In this document: positions 1 through 5,039 of the stretch, piece after piece
Layout of the letters: the number at the start of each line of letters is the position of its first letter
Numbering within the stretch: position 1 is the first letter of the stretch
Translations under genes and position numbers: made by a program
From: Alistipes sp. CAG:514
Lineage (GTDB): Bacteria > Bacteroidota > Bacteroidia > Bacteroidales > UBA932
Length of the DNA: 5,543 bases
Assembly (NCBI GenBank): GCA_000431015.1
Contig: HF985978.1
Coordinates: 1 to 5,543 of the forward strand
Direction of reading: 5' to 3'
Notes under the pieces: generated by a model
Database searches by the model: none
Seen by the model: the letters and a program-made list of their open reading frames with translations, nothing else
What the model was told of the DNA's origin: nothing

Positions 1-16
1 AATGCGAAACTTGAGT

Positions 17-24
17 CAAATATA
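17..24 (-). promoter_or_regulatory. Possible divergent -7 box (weak)
   Basis: Read on the minus strand these bases are TATATTTG, a full match to the Bacteroidetes -7 consensus TAnnTTTG. No TTTG or TTG element is visible 19-21 bases upstream of it. If real, it would drive a minus-strand gene leaving the left edge of the window. The stretch is AT-rich, so a chance match is plausible. Confidence 0.2.
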
Positions 25-69
25 CATCAAATCCGGCATAGAATAGTTACATTATTTAGGAATATGTCC

Positions 70-77
70 TATCTTAG
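70..77 (+). promoter_or_regulatory. Possible -7 box for the CYTH operon
   Basis: TATCTTAG matches five of the six fixed positions of the Bacteroidetes -7 consensus TAnnTTTG and lies 59 bases upstream of the CYTH start codon. There is no clear -33 TTTG partner. It is the best candidate I see for the plus-strand unit, but it is weak. Confidence 0.2.
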
Positions 78-85
78 CCGTTGGA

Positions 86-104
86 AGCCGCAAAAGGAGC
101 GGCT
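86..104 (+). promoter_or_regulatory. Leader hairpin with AGGAG in its loop and 3' arm
   Basis: AGCCGC (86-91) pairs perfectly with GCGGCT (99-104) around the seven-base loop AAAAGGA. The purine run AGGAG (95-99) lies in the loop and first base of the 3' arm. It sits nine bases before an ATG at 109 that opens a six-codon frame (MFDADR, stop at 127-129). That frame ends seven bases before the CYTH ATG at 137. The arrangement could be a leader peptide or a translational coupling device, or it could be chance. Bacteroidota rely little on Shine-Dalgarno pairing, which weakens the regulatory reading. Confidence 0.3.
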
Positions 105-136
105 CGGAATGTTTGACGCTGATCGGTGAATATGTT

Positions 137-616
137 ATGGCACAGGAAATTGAAAGAAAATTTTTAGTGGATGGCGACTTCCGGTCGGAAGCGTTCAAGG
201 CTGTCAGGATCACTCAGGGCTATCTCAGCAGCGTTCCGGAAAGAACTGTCCGCGTGAGGGTGAAGGATGACAAGGGCTACATCACCGTCAAGGGTGTCGG
301 CGACGAGAGCGGTGTGAGCCGTTTTGAGTGGGAGAAGGAGATTCCTGTCGATGACGCAAGGGAACTTCTCAGGATCTGCGAGCCGGGAGTCATCGACAAG
401 ACCCGCTACCTTGTGGAAGTCGGGACCCACACCTTCGAGGTGGATGAGTTCTACGGTGACAACGAGGGACTTACGGTCGCCGAGGTGGAGCTCTCCGACC
501 CAAACGAAGCCTTCGGGAAGCCTTCCTGGCTCGGCGAGGAGGTCACCGGAGACAAGCGCTACTACAACTCTTTTCTGTCCGGGCATCCCTACAGAACCTG
601 GCGCAAGACGGAATGA
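137..616 (+). CDS. CYTH domain protein, probable inorganic triphosphatase (TTM family)
   Basis: A 159-aa single-domain CYTH/triphosphate tunnel metalloenzyme. The diagnostic ExExK motif is at the N-terminus as E4-I-E6-R-K8. Further tunnel-type charged residues are R39/R41 (TVRVRV), K52 (TVKG), E64/E66/E68 (FEWEKE), K88/R90 (DKTR), E101/D103 (FEVDEF) and E116/E118 (AEVELS). A GEEVTGDKRYYN segment (133-144) near the end is typical of the short bacterial members related to Nitrosomonas NE1496 and Clostridium CthTTM. Such enzymes usually hydrolyse tripolyphosphate or other triphosphates with Mg or Mn in the cytoplasm. The ATG at 137 is chosen because it puts the ExExK motif at residues 4-8; an in-frame TTG at 113 would add eight unconserved residues. 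No CHAD domain is fused, unlike E. coli YgiF. The next gene starts 21 bp after the stop, so the two are probably co-transcribed. The exact substrate cannot be told from sequence; class IV adenylate cyclase and thiamine triphosphatase are less likely alternatives. Confidence 0.93.
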   Translation: MAQEIERKFLVDGDFRSEAFKAVRITQGYLSSVPERTVRVRVKDDKGYITVKGVGDESGVSRFEWEKEIPVDDARELLRICEPGVIDKTRYLVEVGTHTFEVDEFYGDNEGLTVAEVELSDPNEAFGKPSWLGEEVTGDKRYYNSFLSGHPYRTWRKTE

Positions 617-637
617 TGACCTAAATAACAATTGAAT

Positions 638-2107
638 ATGATCGAGATAGACCCAAGAATACACGACCGTTACTCGATAGAGTTGAAAGTCAGCTTTGTC
701 ACCCGTAAGAAGTTGCGGATGAACGACTTCTCTCTGGCGATGTGGTTCTTCCTACCTGGAAGCCTCGACATCAACAGGGCCACCTATCCCAAGGACATGT
801 TCTACCAGGATGTCAAGTCGAACATCCGTCTGATAACTCCGGTCTTCCTGCTCAGGGAGATCGCCGAAGGCCCGGCTGTGCCTCTTGCCAGCATCCGCGA
901 GGCCTTCACCCGGATGGCCTCGAACCCGACCCGCACCCTGGTCTCCGACTATGAGTACCAGATCAAGATGTTCACGGCCATCGTCAAAAGCGCCCTGCGT
1001 GACGAGCTGGCCCACATCAAGCAGAACCGCATCGGCTCGGACACGGAAGCCCTGTGCGAAGGCTTCATCACCAACGCGGGGAAGATTTGCGAGGAATATG
1101 TCAGGCTGCGTCCGATCATCAACGCTCCGACAGTCCCAGACGGTGTGATGAGGATGTACCTTTGCGGTGACGAATTTCTCTGCGACATCACGTGCAGGCA
1201 TATTCTTGAACTCATCGAGTGGTTGAGGGTCAGGGAGTTGGATGAGCTGGCCGGCAAGGCGGTCGCGCTCTACCGCAGGATCGGGAAGCACATGGCGAGA
1301 ATGGGCTACCCGACGATCCGGGAAGGGGACCGTCCGCACAACCGCATATTCATTCATCGCTTCAGCACCCTGAAGAAATACATCGAGAGCGACCTCTACC
1401 TCCGCGCCCCGAAGCGGCGGGACGGCGTGGTCGTGGAACAGCTCTACCTCAGCATCGCCGCCGGGATCGCGATGCTCTTCGCCACCGTCGTGAGCTTCGC
1501 CTTCCAGAGGAAGTTCGGCTCGCTGACGCTTCCGCTGTTCATCGCCCTCATCGTCAGTTACATGCTGAAAGACCGCATCAAGGAGCTGATGCGCTACTAT
1601 TTCGCCCATCGTGTCGGCAGCAAGTACTTCGACAACAAGGCGAAGATCATCCACAAGGAGACCGAGCTGGGATGGCTGAAGGAAGGGGTAGACTTCATCG
1701 AGCCGGAAAAGGTTCCGTCAGACGTGATGGCCCTTCGCGACAGCTCGCACCTCACCGAAGTCGAGTCCGGCATCGTAGCCGCCGAGAAGGTCATCCTCTA
1801 CCGCAAGTCCGTCCACATCGACGGGGAGAAGCTCCGGGAGAACTCTGAATATTCCTTCAGCGGCATCAATGACATCATCCGCCTGAATGTCACCAACTTC
1901 ATCAAGAAGATGGACGACCCCACGATCCACTTGCGCGCCCTCGGCGACGACGGCGCCATCCAGACTGTGGAATGTGACCGTGACTACTACCTGAACCTGG
2001 TCCTCCAGTACCGCTACGACGACACCACCGAACTCAAGCGTTTCCGCATCGACCTCTCCCGCGACGGCATCCGCTCCATCGAGGAGGTCGGAGCAAGTGA
2101 AAGATGA
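638..2107 (+). CDS. Uncharacterised membrane protein with a central two-helix hairpin, operon partner of the CYTH enzyme
   Basis: A 489-aa protein that I cannot place in a named family. A soluble N-terminal part of about 265 residues is mostly helical and rich in charged residues. Two membrane segments follow close together at about 269-289 (LYLSIAAGIAMLFATVVSFA) and 296-309 (LTLPLFIALIVSYML), separated by a short basic QRKFGS loop. A C-terminal part of about 175 residues changes to strand-like sequence at the end. The basic stretches KRRD before the first helix and KDRIKELMR after the second suggest that both soluble parts face the cytoplasm; this is inference. No signal peptide, Walker box or nuclease motif is visible. 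Cysteines cluster at 176-186 (CGDEFLCDITC), which could bind a metal, though nothing proves it. The ATG at 638 is preferred over an in-frame TTG at 632. The 21-bp gap from the CYTH gene and shared high GC content suggest one transcript ending at the 2152-2182 hairpin. Confidence 0.85.
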   Translation: MIEIDPRIHDRYSIELKVSFVTRKKLRMNDFSLAMWFFLPGSLDINRATYPKDMFYQDVKSNIRLITPVFLLREIAEGPAVPLASIREAFTRMASNPTRTLVSDYEYQIKMFTAIVKSALRDELAHIKQNRIGSDTEALCEGFITNAGKICEEYVRLRPIINAPTVPDGVMRMYLCGDEFLCDITCRHILELIEWLRVRELDELAGKAVALYRRIGKHMARMGYPTIREGDRPHNRIFIHRFSTLKKYIESDLYLRAPKRRDGVVVEQLYLSIAAGIAMLFATVVSFAFQRKFGSLTLPLFIALIVSYMLKDRIKELMRYYFAHRVGSKYFDNKAKIIHKETELGWLKEGVDFIEPEKVPSDVMALRDSSHLTEVESGIVAAEKVILYRKSVHIDGEKLRENSEYSFSGINDIIRLNVTNFIKKMDDPTIHLRALGDDGAIQTVECDRDYYLNLVLQYRYDDTTELKRFRIDLSRDGIRSIEEVGASER

Positions 2108-2151
2108 GGAGTGTTGAATATGCTTGGAAAGTCACTTGAAAAAATACAGAG

Positions 2152-2182
2152 AGGGCGGCTAAAAGTGATTCTTAGCCGCCCT
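2152..2182. terminator. Bidirectional intrinsic terminator between convergent operons
   Basis: An 11-bp perfect stem, AGGGCGGCTAA (2152-2162) with TTAGCCGCCCT (2172-2182), encloses a nine-base loop. On the plus strand it runs into TTTCTATTTT, a good U-rich tail. On the minus strand a T-rich run follows after about seven bases, so termination of the GGGtGRT operon is also plausible. It lies 44 bp past the plus-strand stop and 62 bp past the minus-strand stop. Confidence 0.85.
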
Positions 2183-2244
2183 TTCTATTTTGCGCGATTG
2201 GTAATCGTTAAATTAATTGCCGCTTACCTAACGCCACATCATCA

Positions 2245-3240
2245 TTACATCACCTGAGAGACCGCGACGGCGACAGCCACCGTGGCTCCGACCATCGGGT
2301 TGTTACCCATTCCGAGGAAGCCCATCATCTCAACGTGCGCAGGAACGGAAGACGAACCGGCGAACTGGGCATCCGAGTGCATACGGCCCATGGTGTCGGT
2401 CATACCATAGGAGGCAGGACCTGCGGCCATGTTGTCCGGGTGAAGTGTACGTCCGGTACCGCCACCTGATGCTACTGAGAAGTAAGGCTTGCCGGCGAGC
2501 ACGCGCTCCTTCTTGTAGGTACCGGCAACCGGGTGCTGGAAACGTGTAGGGTTCGTAGAGTTACCGGTGATGGAAACATCCACGTTCTCCTTCCACATGA
2601 TGGCAACGCCCTCACGGACATCGTCAGCGCCGTAGCAGCGAACGCCGCCGCGGACACCATCGGAGTACTTGGTCTCAGAGATGACCTTCACCTCACCGGT
2701 GTAGTAGTCGAACTGAGTCTGTACGTAGGTGAAGCCGTTGATACGGGAGATAATCTTGGCAGCGTCCTTTCCGAGACCGTTAAGGATGACGCGGAGAGGT
2801 TTCTGACGAACCTTGTTGGCCATCTCGGCGATCTTGATAGCGCCCTCGGCGGCGGCATAGGACTCGTGACCGGCGAGGAACGCGAAGCACTCCGTGGTCT
2901 CGCTGAGAAGACGGGCTGCGAGGTTGCCGTGTCCGAGACCTACCTTACGGTCATCAGCGACTGAACCTTTGATGCAGAATGCCTGAAGACCTTCACCAAT
3001 AGCCTCGGCGGCCTCGGCAGCTGTCTTCACGCCTTTCTTGATAGCGATAGCCGCACCTACGACATAAGCCCATTTCGCGTTCTCGAAACAGATTTTCTGG
3101 GTGTCCTCGCACATCTTGTACGGGTCGATACCCTTCGCATCGCAGATAGCCTTGGCCTCGTCGATGTCTTTGATTCCATATTTGTTGAGAGTGGCATTGA
3201 TCTGATCAATACGACGCTCGTAGCTTTCAAAAAGTGCCAT
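2245..3240 (-). CDS. GGGtGRT family protein
   Basis: A 331-aa protein carrying the family's signature GGGTGRT at residues 259-265, inside SGGGTGRTLHPDNMAAGP. It is followed by a glycine- and methionine-rich tail (SYGMTDTMGRMHSDAQF, then FLGMGNNPMVGA) and a final hydrophobic VAVAVAVSQVM. The N-terminal third is helical and contains cysteines at 33, 44, 51, 89 and 118, with a further cysteine at 202. No signal peptide is present and the helices look amphipathic rather than membrane-spanning, so the protein is probably cytoplasmic. The family has no established biochemical role that I know of. It is typically found beside a NifU-like scaffold gene, as here, which points to iron-sulfur or redox chemistry. 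The gene starts 6 bp after the stop of the scaffold gene, so the two are certainly in one operon and probably translationally coupled. The length appears complete. Confidence 0.93.
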   Translation of the reverse strand: MALFESYERRIDQINATLNKYGIKDIDEAKAICDAKGIDPYKMCEDTQKICFENAKWAYVVGAAIAIKKGVKTAAEAAEAIGEGLQAFCIKGSVADDRKVGLGHGNLAARLLSETTECFAFLAGHESYAAAEGAIKIAEMANKVRQKPLRVILNGLGKDAAKIISRINGFTYVQTQFDYYTGEVKVISETKYSDGVRGGVRCYGADDVREGVAIMWKENVDVSITGNSTNPTRFQHPVAGTYKKERVLAGKPYFSVASGGGTGRTLHPDNMAAGPASYGMTDTMGRMHSDAQFAGSSSVPAHVEMMGFLGMGNNPMVGATVAVAVAVSQVM

Positions 3241-3246
3241 GTTTTC

Positions 3247-3939
3247 TTACTCTTTACGTGGGTCAATATACTTAACTGCGTCCTTGAAGCGGCCGTAGGT
3301 TCCCTTGGCCTTCTCGATAGCCTCCGGGCCTGTAGCGCCACCCTTGAGAGCGTCCATAAGCTTGCCGAGGTTTACGAACTCGTAACCGATAACCTCGTCG
3401 TTCTCATCAAGAGCCATCTGCGTGCAATAGCCCTCGGTCATCTCAAGATAACGGCTTCCCTTTGACTTCGTGCCGAACATGGTACCTACCTGGCTGCGGA
3501 GGTTCTTTCCGAGATCCTCAAGTGAGGCACCCACAGGAAGACCGTCCTCTGAGAAGGCAGACTGGGTACGTCCATAGACAATCTGAAGGAAAAGCTCACG
3601 CATGGCGGTGTTGATCGCATCGCACACAAGGTCAGTGTTAAGAGCCTCAAGAAGGGTCTTTCCAGGGAGAATCTCAGAAGCCATGGCGGCAGAGTGAGTC
3701 ATGCCTGAGCAACCGATAGTCTCGACAAGAGCCTCCTCGATGATGCCGTCCTTAACATTGAGGGTAAGCTTGCAGGCACCCTGCTGAGGAGCGCACCAAC
3801 CAATACCGTGGGTAAGGCCGGAGATGTCTTTGATTTCCTTTGCATGCACCCACTTGCCCTCTTCAGGGATAGGCGCATTGGCGTGGTTAGCGCCTTTTGC
3901 AACGCAGCACATCTGCTGCACTTCTTTTGTGTAAATCAT
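3247..3939 (-). CDS. NifU/IscU-like iron-sulfur cluster scaffold protein
   Basis: A 230-aa protein with an IscU/NifU N-terminal-like fold. The three expected ligand cysteines can be matched: C56 in WCAPQQGACKLTLNVKDG (IscU GxPxCGD region), C77 in IGCSGMTHSAAMASEILPGK (IscU FGCGSAxASS region) and C106 in DLVCDAINTAM (IscU HC region). C49 sits in the first segment, and C11/C12 lie near the start. The middle of the protein is longer than in classical IscU (about 130 aa), with a conserved-looking VYGRTQSAFSEDGLPVG and a C-terminal tail ending YIDPRKE. NifU and IscU proteins assemble Fe-S clusters from a cysteine desulfurase and pass them on; no desulfurase, ferredoxin or HscA/B gene is in the window. 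The start at 3939 gives MIYTKEV, a common start for this subgroup; M10 is a possible alternative. It is the first gene of the operon with the GGGtGRT gene, behind a good Bacteroidetes -7 box. Confidence 0.9.
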   Translation of the reverse strand: MIYTKEVQQMCCVAKGANHANAPIPEEGKWVHAKEIKDISGLTHGIGWCAPQQGACKLTLNVKDGIIEEALVETIGCSGMTHSAAMASEILPGKTLLEALNTDLVCDAINTAMRELFLQIVYGRTQSAFSEDGLPVGASLEDLGKNLRSQVGTMFGTKSKGSRYLEMTEGYCTQMALDENDEVIGYEFVNLGKLMDALKGGATGPEAIEKAKGTYGRFKDAVKYIDPRKE

Positions 3940-3972
3940 ATAATAAAATTAATGAGTTTATGTTTTATTCTA

Positions 3973-3980
3973 CAAAGTTA
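3973..3980 (-). promoter_or_regulatory. Bacteroidetes-type -7 box for the scaffold/GGGtGRT operon
   Basis: On the minus strand these bases read TAACTTTG, a perfect match to TAnnTTTG. The element ends 33 bases before the scaffold start codon, leaving an AT-rich 5' leader of about 25 bases. A TTG at 3997-3995 is only 14 bases upstream, closer than the usual 19-21, and no proper TTTG lies at the standard distance. The -7 element is convincing; the -33 element is not. Confidence 0.5.
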
Positions 3981-4026
3981 ATGAACTTTTGGCACAAGAA
4001 CTTGCATTTCGTCCACAATCCTTCAA

Positions 4027-4053
4027 AATTATTCAAAAAGGGTGCCGCCCCCC
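4027..4053 (-). terminator. Weak terminator-like G-run/CCC-T5 element
   Basis: Downstream of the pseudopilin-like frame, the minus strand reads a six-base G run, CGG, CACCC and TTTTT, then more A/T. A short imperfect stem of four G-C pairs with one bulged A can form before the T run. It could end transcription arriving from the 4215-4712 gene and insulate the scaffold operon promoter just beyond it. The stem is short, so this is tentative. Confidence 0.25.
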
Positions 4054-4065
4054 AAATACCATACC

Positions 4066-4185
4066 CTACAACAACATCGTCACCAACACCAGAATCCCAA
4101 TGATCACAAGGACAACCAGCAACTCAGTCAACGAGAAAGCCCTCAAAGTCCTATCACTAAAAGCGTTACGATTCAAGGCGTCCAT
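4066..4185 (-). CDS. 39-aa pseudopilin-like peptide: prepilin leader and N-methylation segment only (truncated gene or micro-pilin)
   Basis: The frame opens at ATG 4185 and encodes a 16-residue polar leader ending in RTLRA. The hallmark type IV prepilin segment FSLTELLVVLVIIGILVL follows, and the frame stops four codons later (VTMLL, TAG). F17 would be the first mature residue, with A16 at -1 (G is commoner, A is accepted in some pseudopilins) and E21 as the invariant Glu+5. Known pseudopilins continue for 100 or more residues with a globular domain; none follows here. I read both other frames for about 120 bases downstream and found no hydrophobic or KAKS-like continuation, so a single frameshift does not explain the loss. 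It starts 29 bases after the stop of the 4215-4712 gene on the same strand, so it may be co-transcribed. It is either a decayed 5' remnant or a true mini-pilin. Confidence 0.55.
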   Translation of the reverse strand: MDALNRNAFSDRTLRAFSLTELLVVLVIIGILVLVTMLL

Positions 4186-4194
4186 AATTCACTC

Positions 4195-4211
4195 GTTTTT
4201 ACCATAAAAAC
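4195..4211. repeat. Perfect short inverted repeat between two minus-strand frames
   Basis: GTTTTTA and TAAAAAC flank the three-base spacer CCA, a perfect 7-bp inverted repeat. It sits just after the stop of the 4215-4712 gene and just before the pseudopilin-like ATG. There is no T run after it on either strand, so it is not a standard terminator. It could be an operator or an mRNA hairpin; chance is also possible in AT-rich DNA. Confidence 0.3.
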
Positions 4212-4214
4212 ATT

Positions 4215-4712
4215 CTAATGAGTTTTGACTTTTTCATATGGCGGAAACATATGAATGTTCCTCATTGCCGTTGTTGGAGGATAATATATTTTCCCTTTTA
4301 ACGACTCAAGGTCCTCCGCACTCAAATCGTATCTGACCAGAATTTTATAGCCATTACGGATTTCTTTCCAGGAGTGACTCAACAAGGTGTCAATATGGAA
4401 AACAAACACTGACAAAGTATCAGAAGTTGTGTTAGTTTTCAACGCCTTTGAAAAAGAACTTCCACCATACAGAACTATCTGATCCTCTTTAGGGTTAGAT
4501 TTAACAGAATCAACAATAGTATAGAACACGGGTATTTCTGGCAGCAGAGTATCCGGATAACAAAATCCTGTAAAAAGGTCTGCAAAAAGAGCAACAACAC
4601 CATAATCAGCATTGTTTTTTAACGTCACCCAAGAATCTCCTTCAAACTCAATACATTTTGAAGCAAGTATTGGAACGAGCAGGATAATAAAAAATAAACG
4701 AGACCTCTTCAT
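4215..4712 (-). CDS. Secreted or lipoprotein-like hypothetical protein, 165 aa
   Basis: The protein starts with a clear Sec-type signal: basic n-region MKRSR, hydrophobic LFFIILLVPILA, then SKC with C20. The sequence ILASKC is a poor lipobox because K stands at -1. It may therefore be a soluble periplasmic or exported protein rather than a lipoprotein, although Bacteroidota lipoboxes can be relaxed. The mature part has the motifs CYPDTLLPEIP (51-61), SVFVFHIDTL with WKEI (101-118), YKILVRYDLSAEDLESL (122-138) and YYPP...MFPPYE near the end. I recognise this pattern of YPDT, FxxDT, ILxRYDLS and YPP blocks as resembling a Bacteroidales family of small hypothetical proteins with no known function. 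Only C20 and C51 are cysteines. The gene is AT-rich relative to the left two-thirds of the window, consistent with accessory DNA. No good TAnnTTTG promoter was found directly upstream. Confidence 0.8.
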   Translation of the reverse strand: MKRSRLFFIILLVPILASKCIEFEGDSWVTLKNNADYGVVALFADLFTGFCYPDTLLPEIPVFYTIVDSVKSNPKEDQIVLYGGSSFSKALKTNTTSDTLSVFVFHIDTLLSHSWKEIRNGYKILVRYDLSAEDLESLKGKIYYPPTTAMRNIHMFPPYEKVKTH

Positions 4713-4870
4713 TTCTTGTAATTATAAAGGATAATAATCTTCTATTGTCGTTGAACCCTGGATTCGGATATGGAGCCGACCATTCCATACCTTAATTATC
4801 ATTATCAAAATACAAACGAATAACAATAAAATCAGCCGAATGCAGTGGTGCGATATTTCTTGCAAAACGC

Positions 4871-4952
4871 TTTCAGCCACATCGCCATTACAACCTTCTC
4901 TGGTGGCACATCGGCTGAAAAGCCATTGCTTTATGCATCGTCTTTTTCAGCC
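4871..4952. repeat. Three-copy TTTCAGCC/GGCTGAAA inverted repeat cluster
   Basis: TTTCAGCC (4871-4878) and GGCTGAAA (4913-4920) form an 8-bp inverted pair. GGCTGAAAA (4913-4921) and TTTTCAGCC (4944-4952) form a second 9-bp pair that shares the middle arm. The two hairpins are therefore mutually exclusive. The hexamer ACATCG also occurs twice, next to the first and middle arms (4880-4885 and 4908-4913). Confidence 0.45.
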
Positions 4953-5034
4953 GTGGCGTGTTCTCACCCACCTCTATGGCATAGTAACGTGAAGGCGTTT
5001 TGTAAAAGGTTATCGCTCCTTGACAGGAATCCAT
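4888..5034 (-). CDS. Doubtful 48-aa reading frame downstream of the right-edge gene
   Basis: This frame opens at an ATG five bases after the stop of the right-edge gene and encodes 48 residues, including FYKTPSRYYAIEVGENTPRL and a basic tail ending CHQRRL. Its composition looks protein-like and the spacing would suit an operon. Against it, the opposite strand is also open over the same bases from a GTG at 4845 to 5063, the frame overlies the inverted repeats, and protein-like sequence continues past its stop in the same frame. I do not recognise a family. It may be part of a repeated intergenic element rather than a gene. Confidence 0.25.
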   Translation of the reverse strand: MDSCQGAITFYKTPSRYYAIEVGENTPRLKKTMHKAMAFQPMCHQRRL

Positions 5035-5039
5035 TGAAG

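Larger units (their letters stand above)
4713..5039. other. Gene-poor interval with inverted repeats, possible repeated or decayed element
   Basis: No confident gene lies here. One minus-strand frame carries several protein-like stretches broken by stops: the 48-residue frame at 4888-5034, then RFARNIAPLHSADFIVIR followed by a stop, then MEWSAPYPNPGFNDNRRLL (from 4788), which runs into the start of the 4215-4712 gene in another frame. The motif TTTCAGCC and its complement recur at 4871-4878, 4913-4920 and 4945-4952. The pattern fits a repeated intergenic element or the remains of a longer gene. Which of these it is cannot be decided from one copy. Confidence 0.4.

Noticed and set aside
752..1654. 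A 300-codon open frame on the minus strand opposite the membrane-protein gene
   Set aside because: It is a mirror frame of a GC-rich gene: the product is rich in D, E, H, R and V with no recognisable motif, and the plus-strand protein has coherent membrane helices and operon spacing.
2120..2257. A 45-codon plus-strand frame between the convergent operons (MLGKSLEKIQRG...)
   Set aside because: It runs through both arms of the terminator hairpin and into the end of the GGGtGRT gene; its sequence is dictated by the palindrome.
2533..2964. A 143-codon plus-strand frame inside the GGGtGRT gene
   Set aside because: It lies entirely opposite a clear family member, and it has no promoter or domain of its own.
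4048..4053. A run of six C (G on the minus strand) as a phase-variable tract for the pseudopilin-like frame
   Set aside because: The TAG stop precedes the run on the minus strand, so slippage in it cannot extend or restore the reading frame.
4066..4185. Pseudopilin frame as a simple one-base frameshift of a full gene
   Set aside because: The alternative frames downstream were read by eye for about 120 bases; one reads DDVVVGYGIWGAAPFLN and the other stops early, and neither looks like a pilin body.
3897..4207. Plus-strand frames of 68 and 72 codons in the interval upstream of the scaffold gene
   Set aside because: They have no family resemblance, lie across the scaffold promoter and oppose the strongly patterned pseudopilin-like frame.
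4648..4788. A 46-codon minus-strand frame beginning MEWSAPYPNPGF as a gene
   Set aside because: It overlaps the first 65 bases of the secreted-protein gene, including its signal peptide, in another frame, and has an in-frame stop two codons before its ATG. It is discussed as part of a possible remnant instead.
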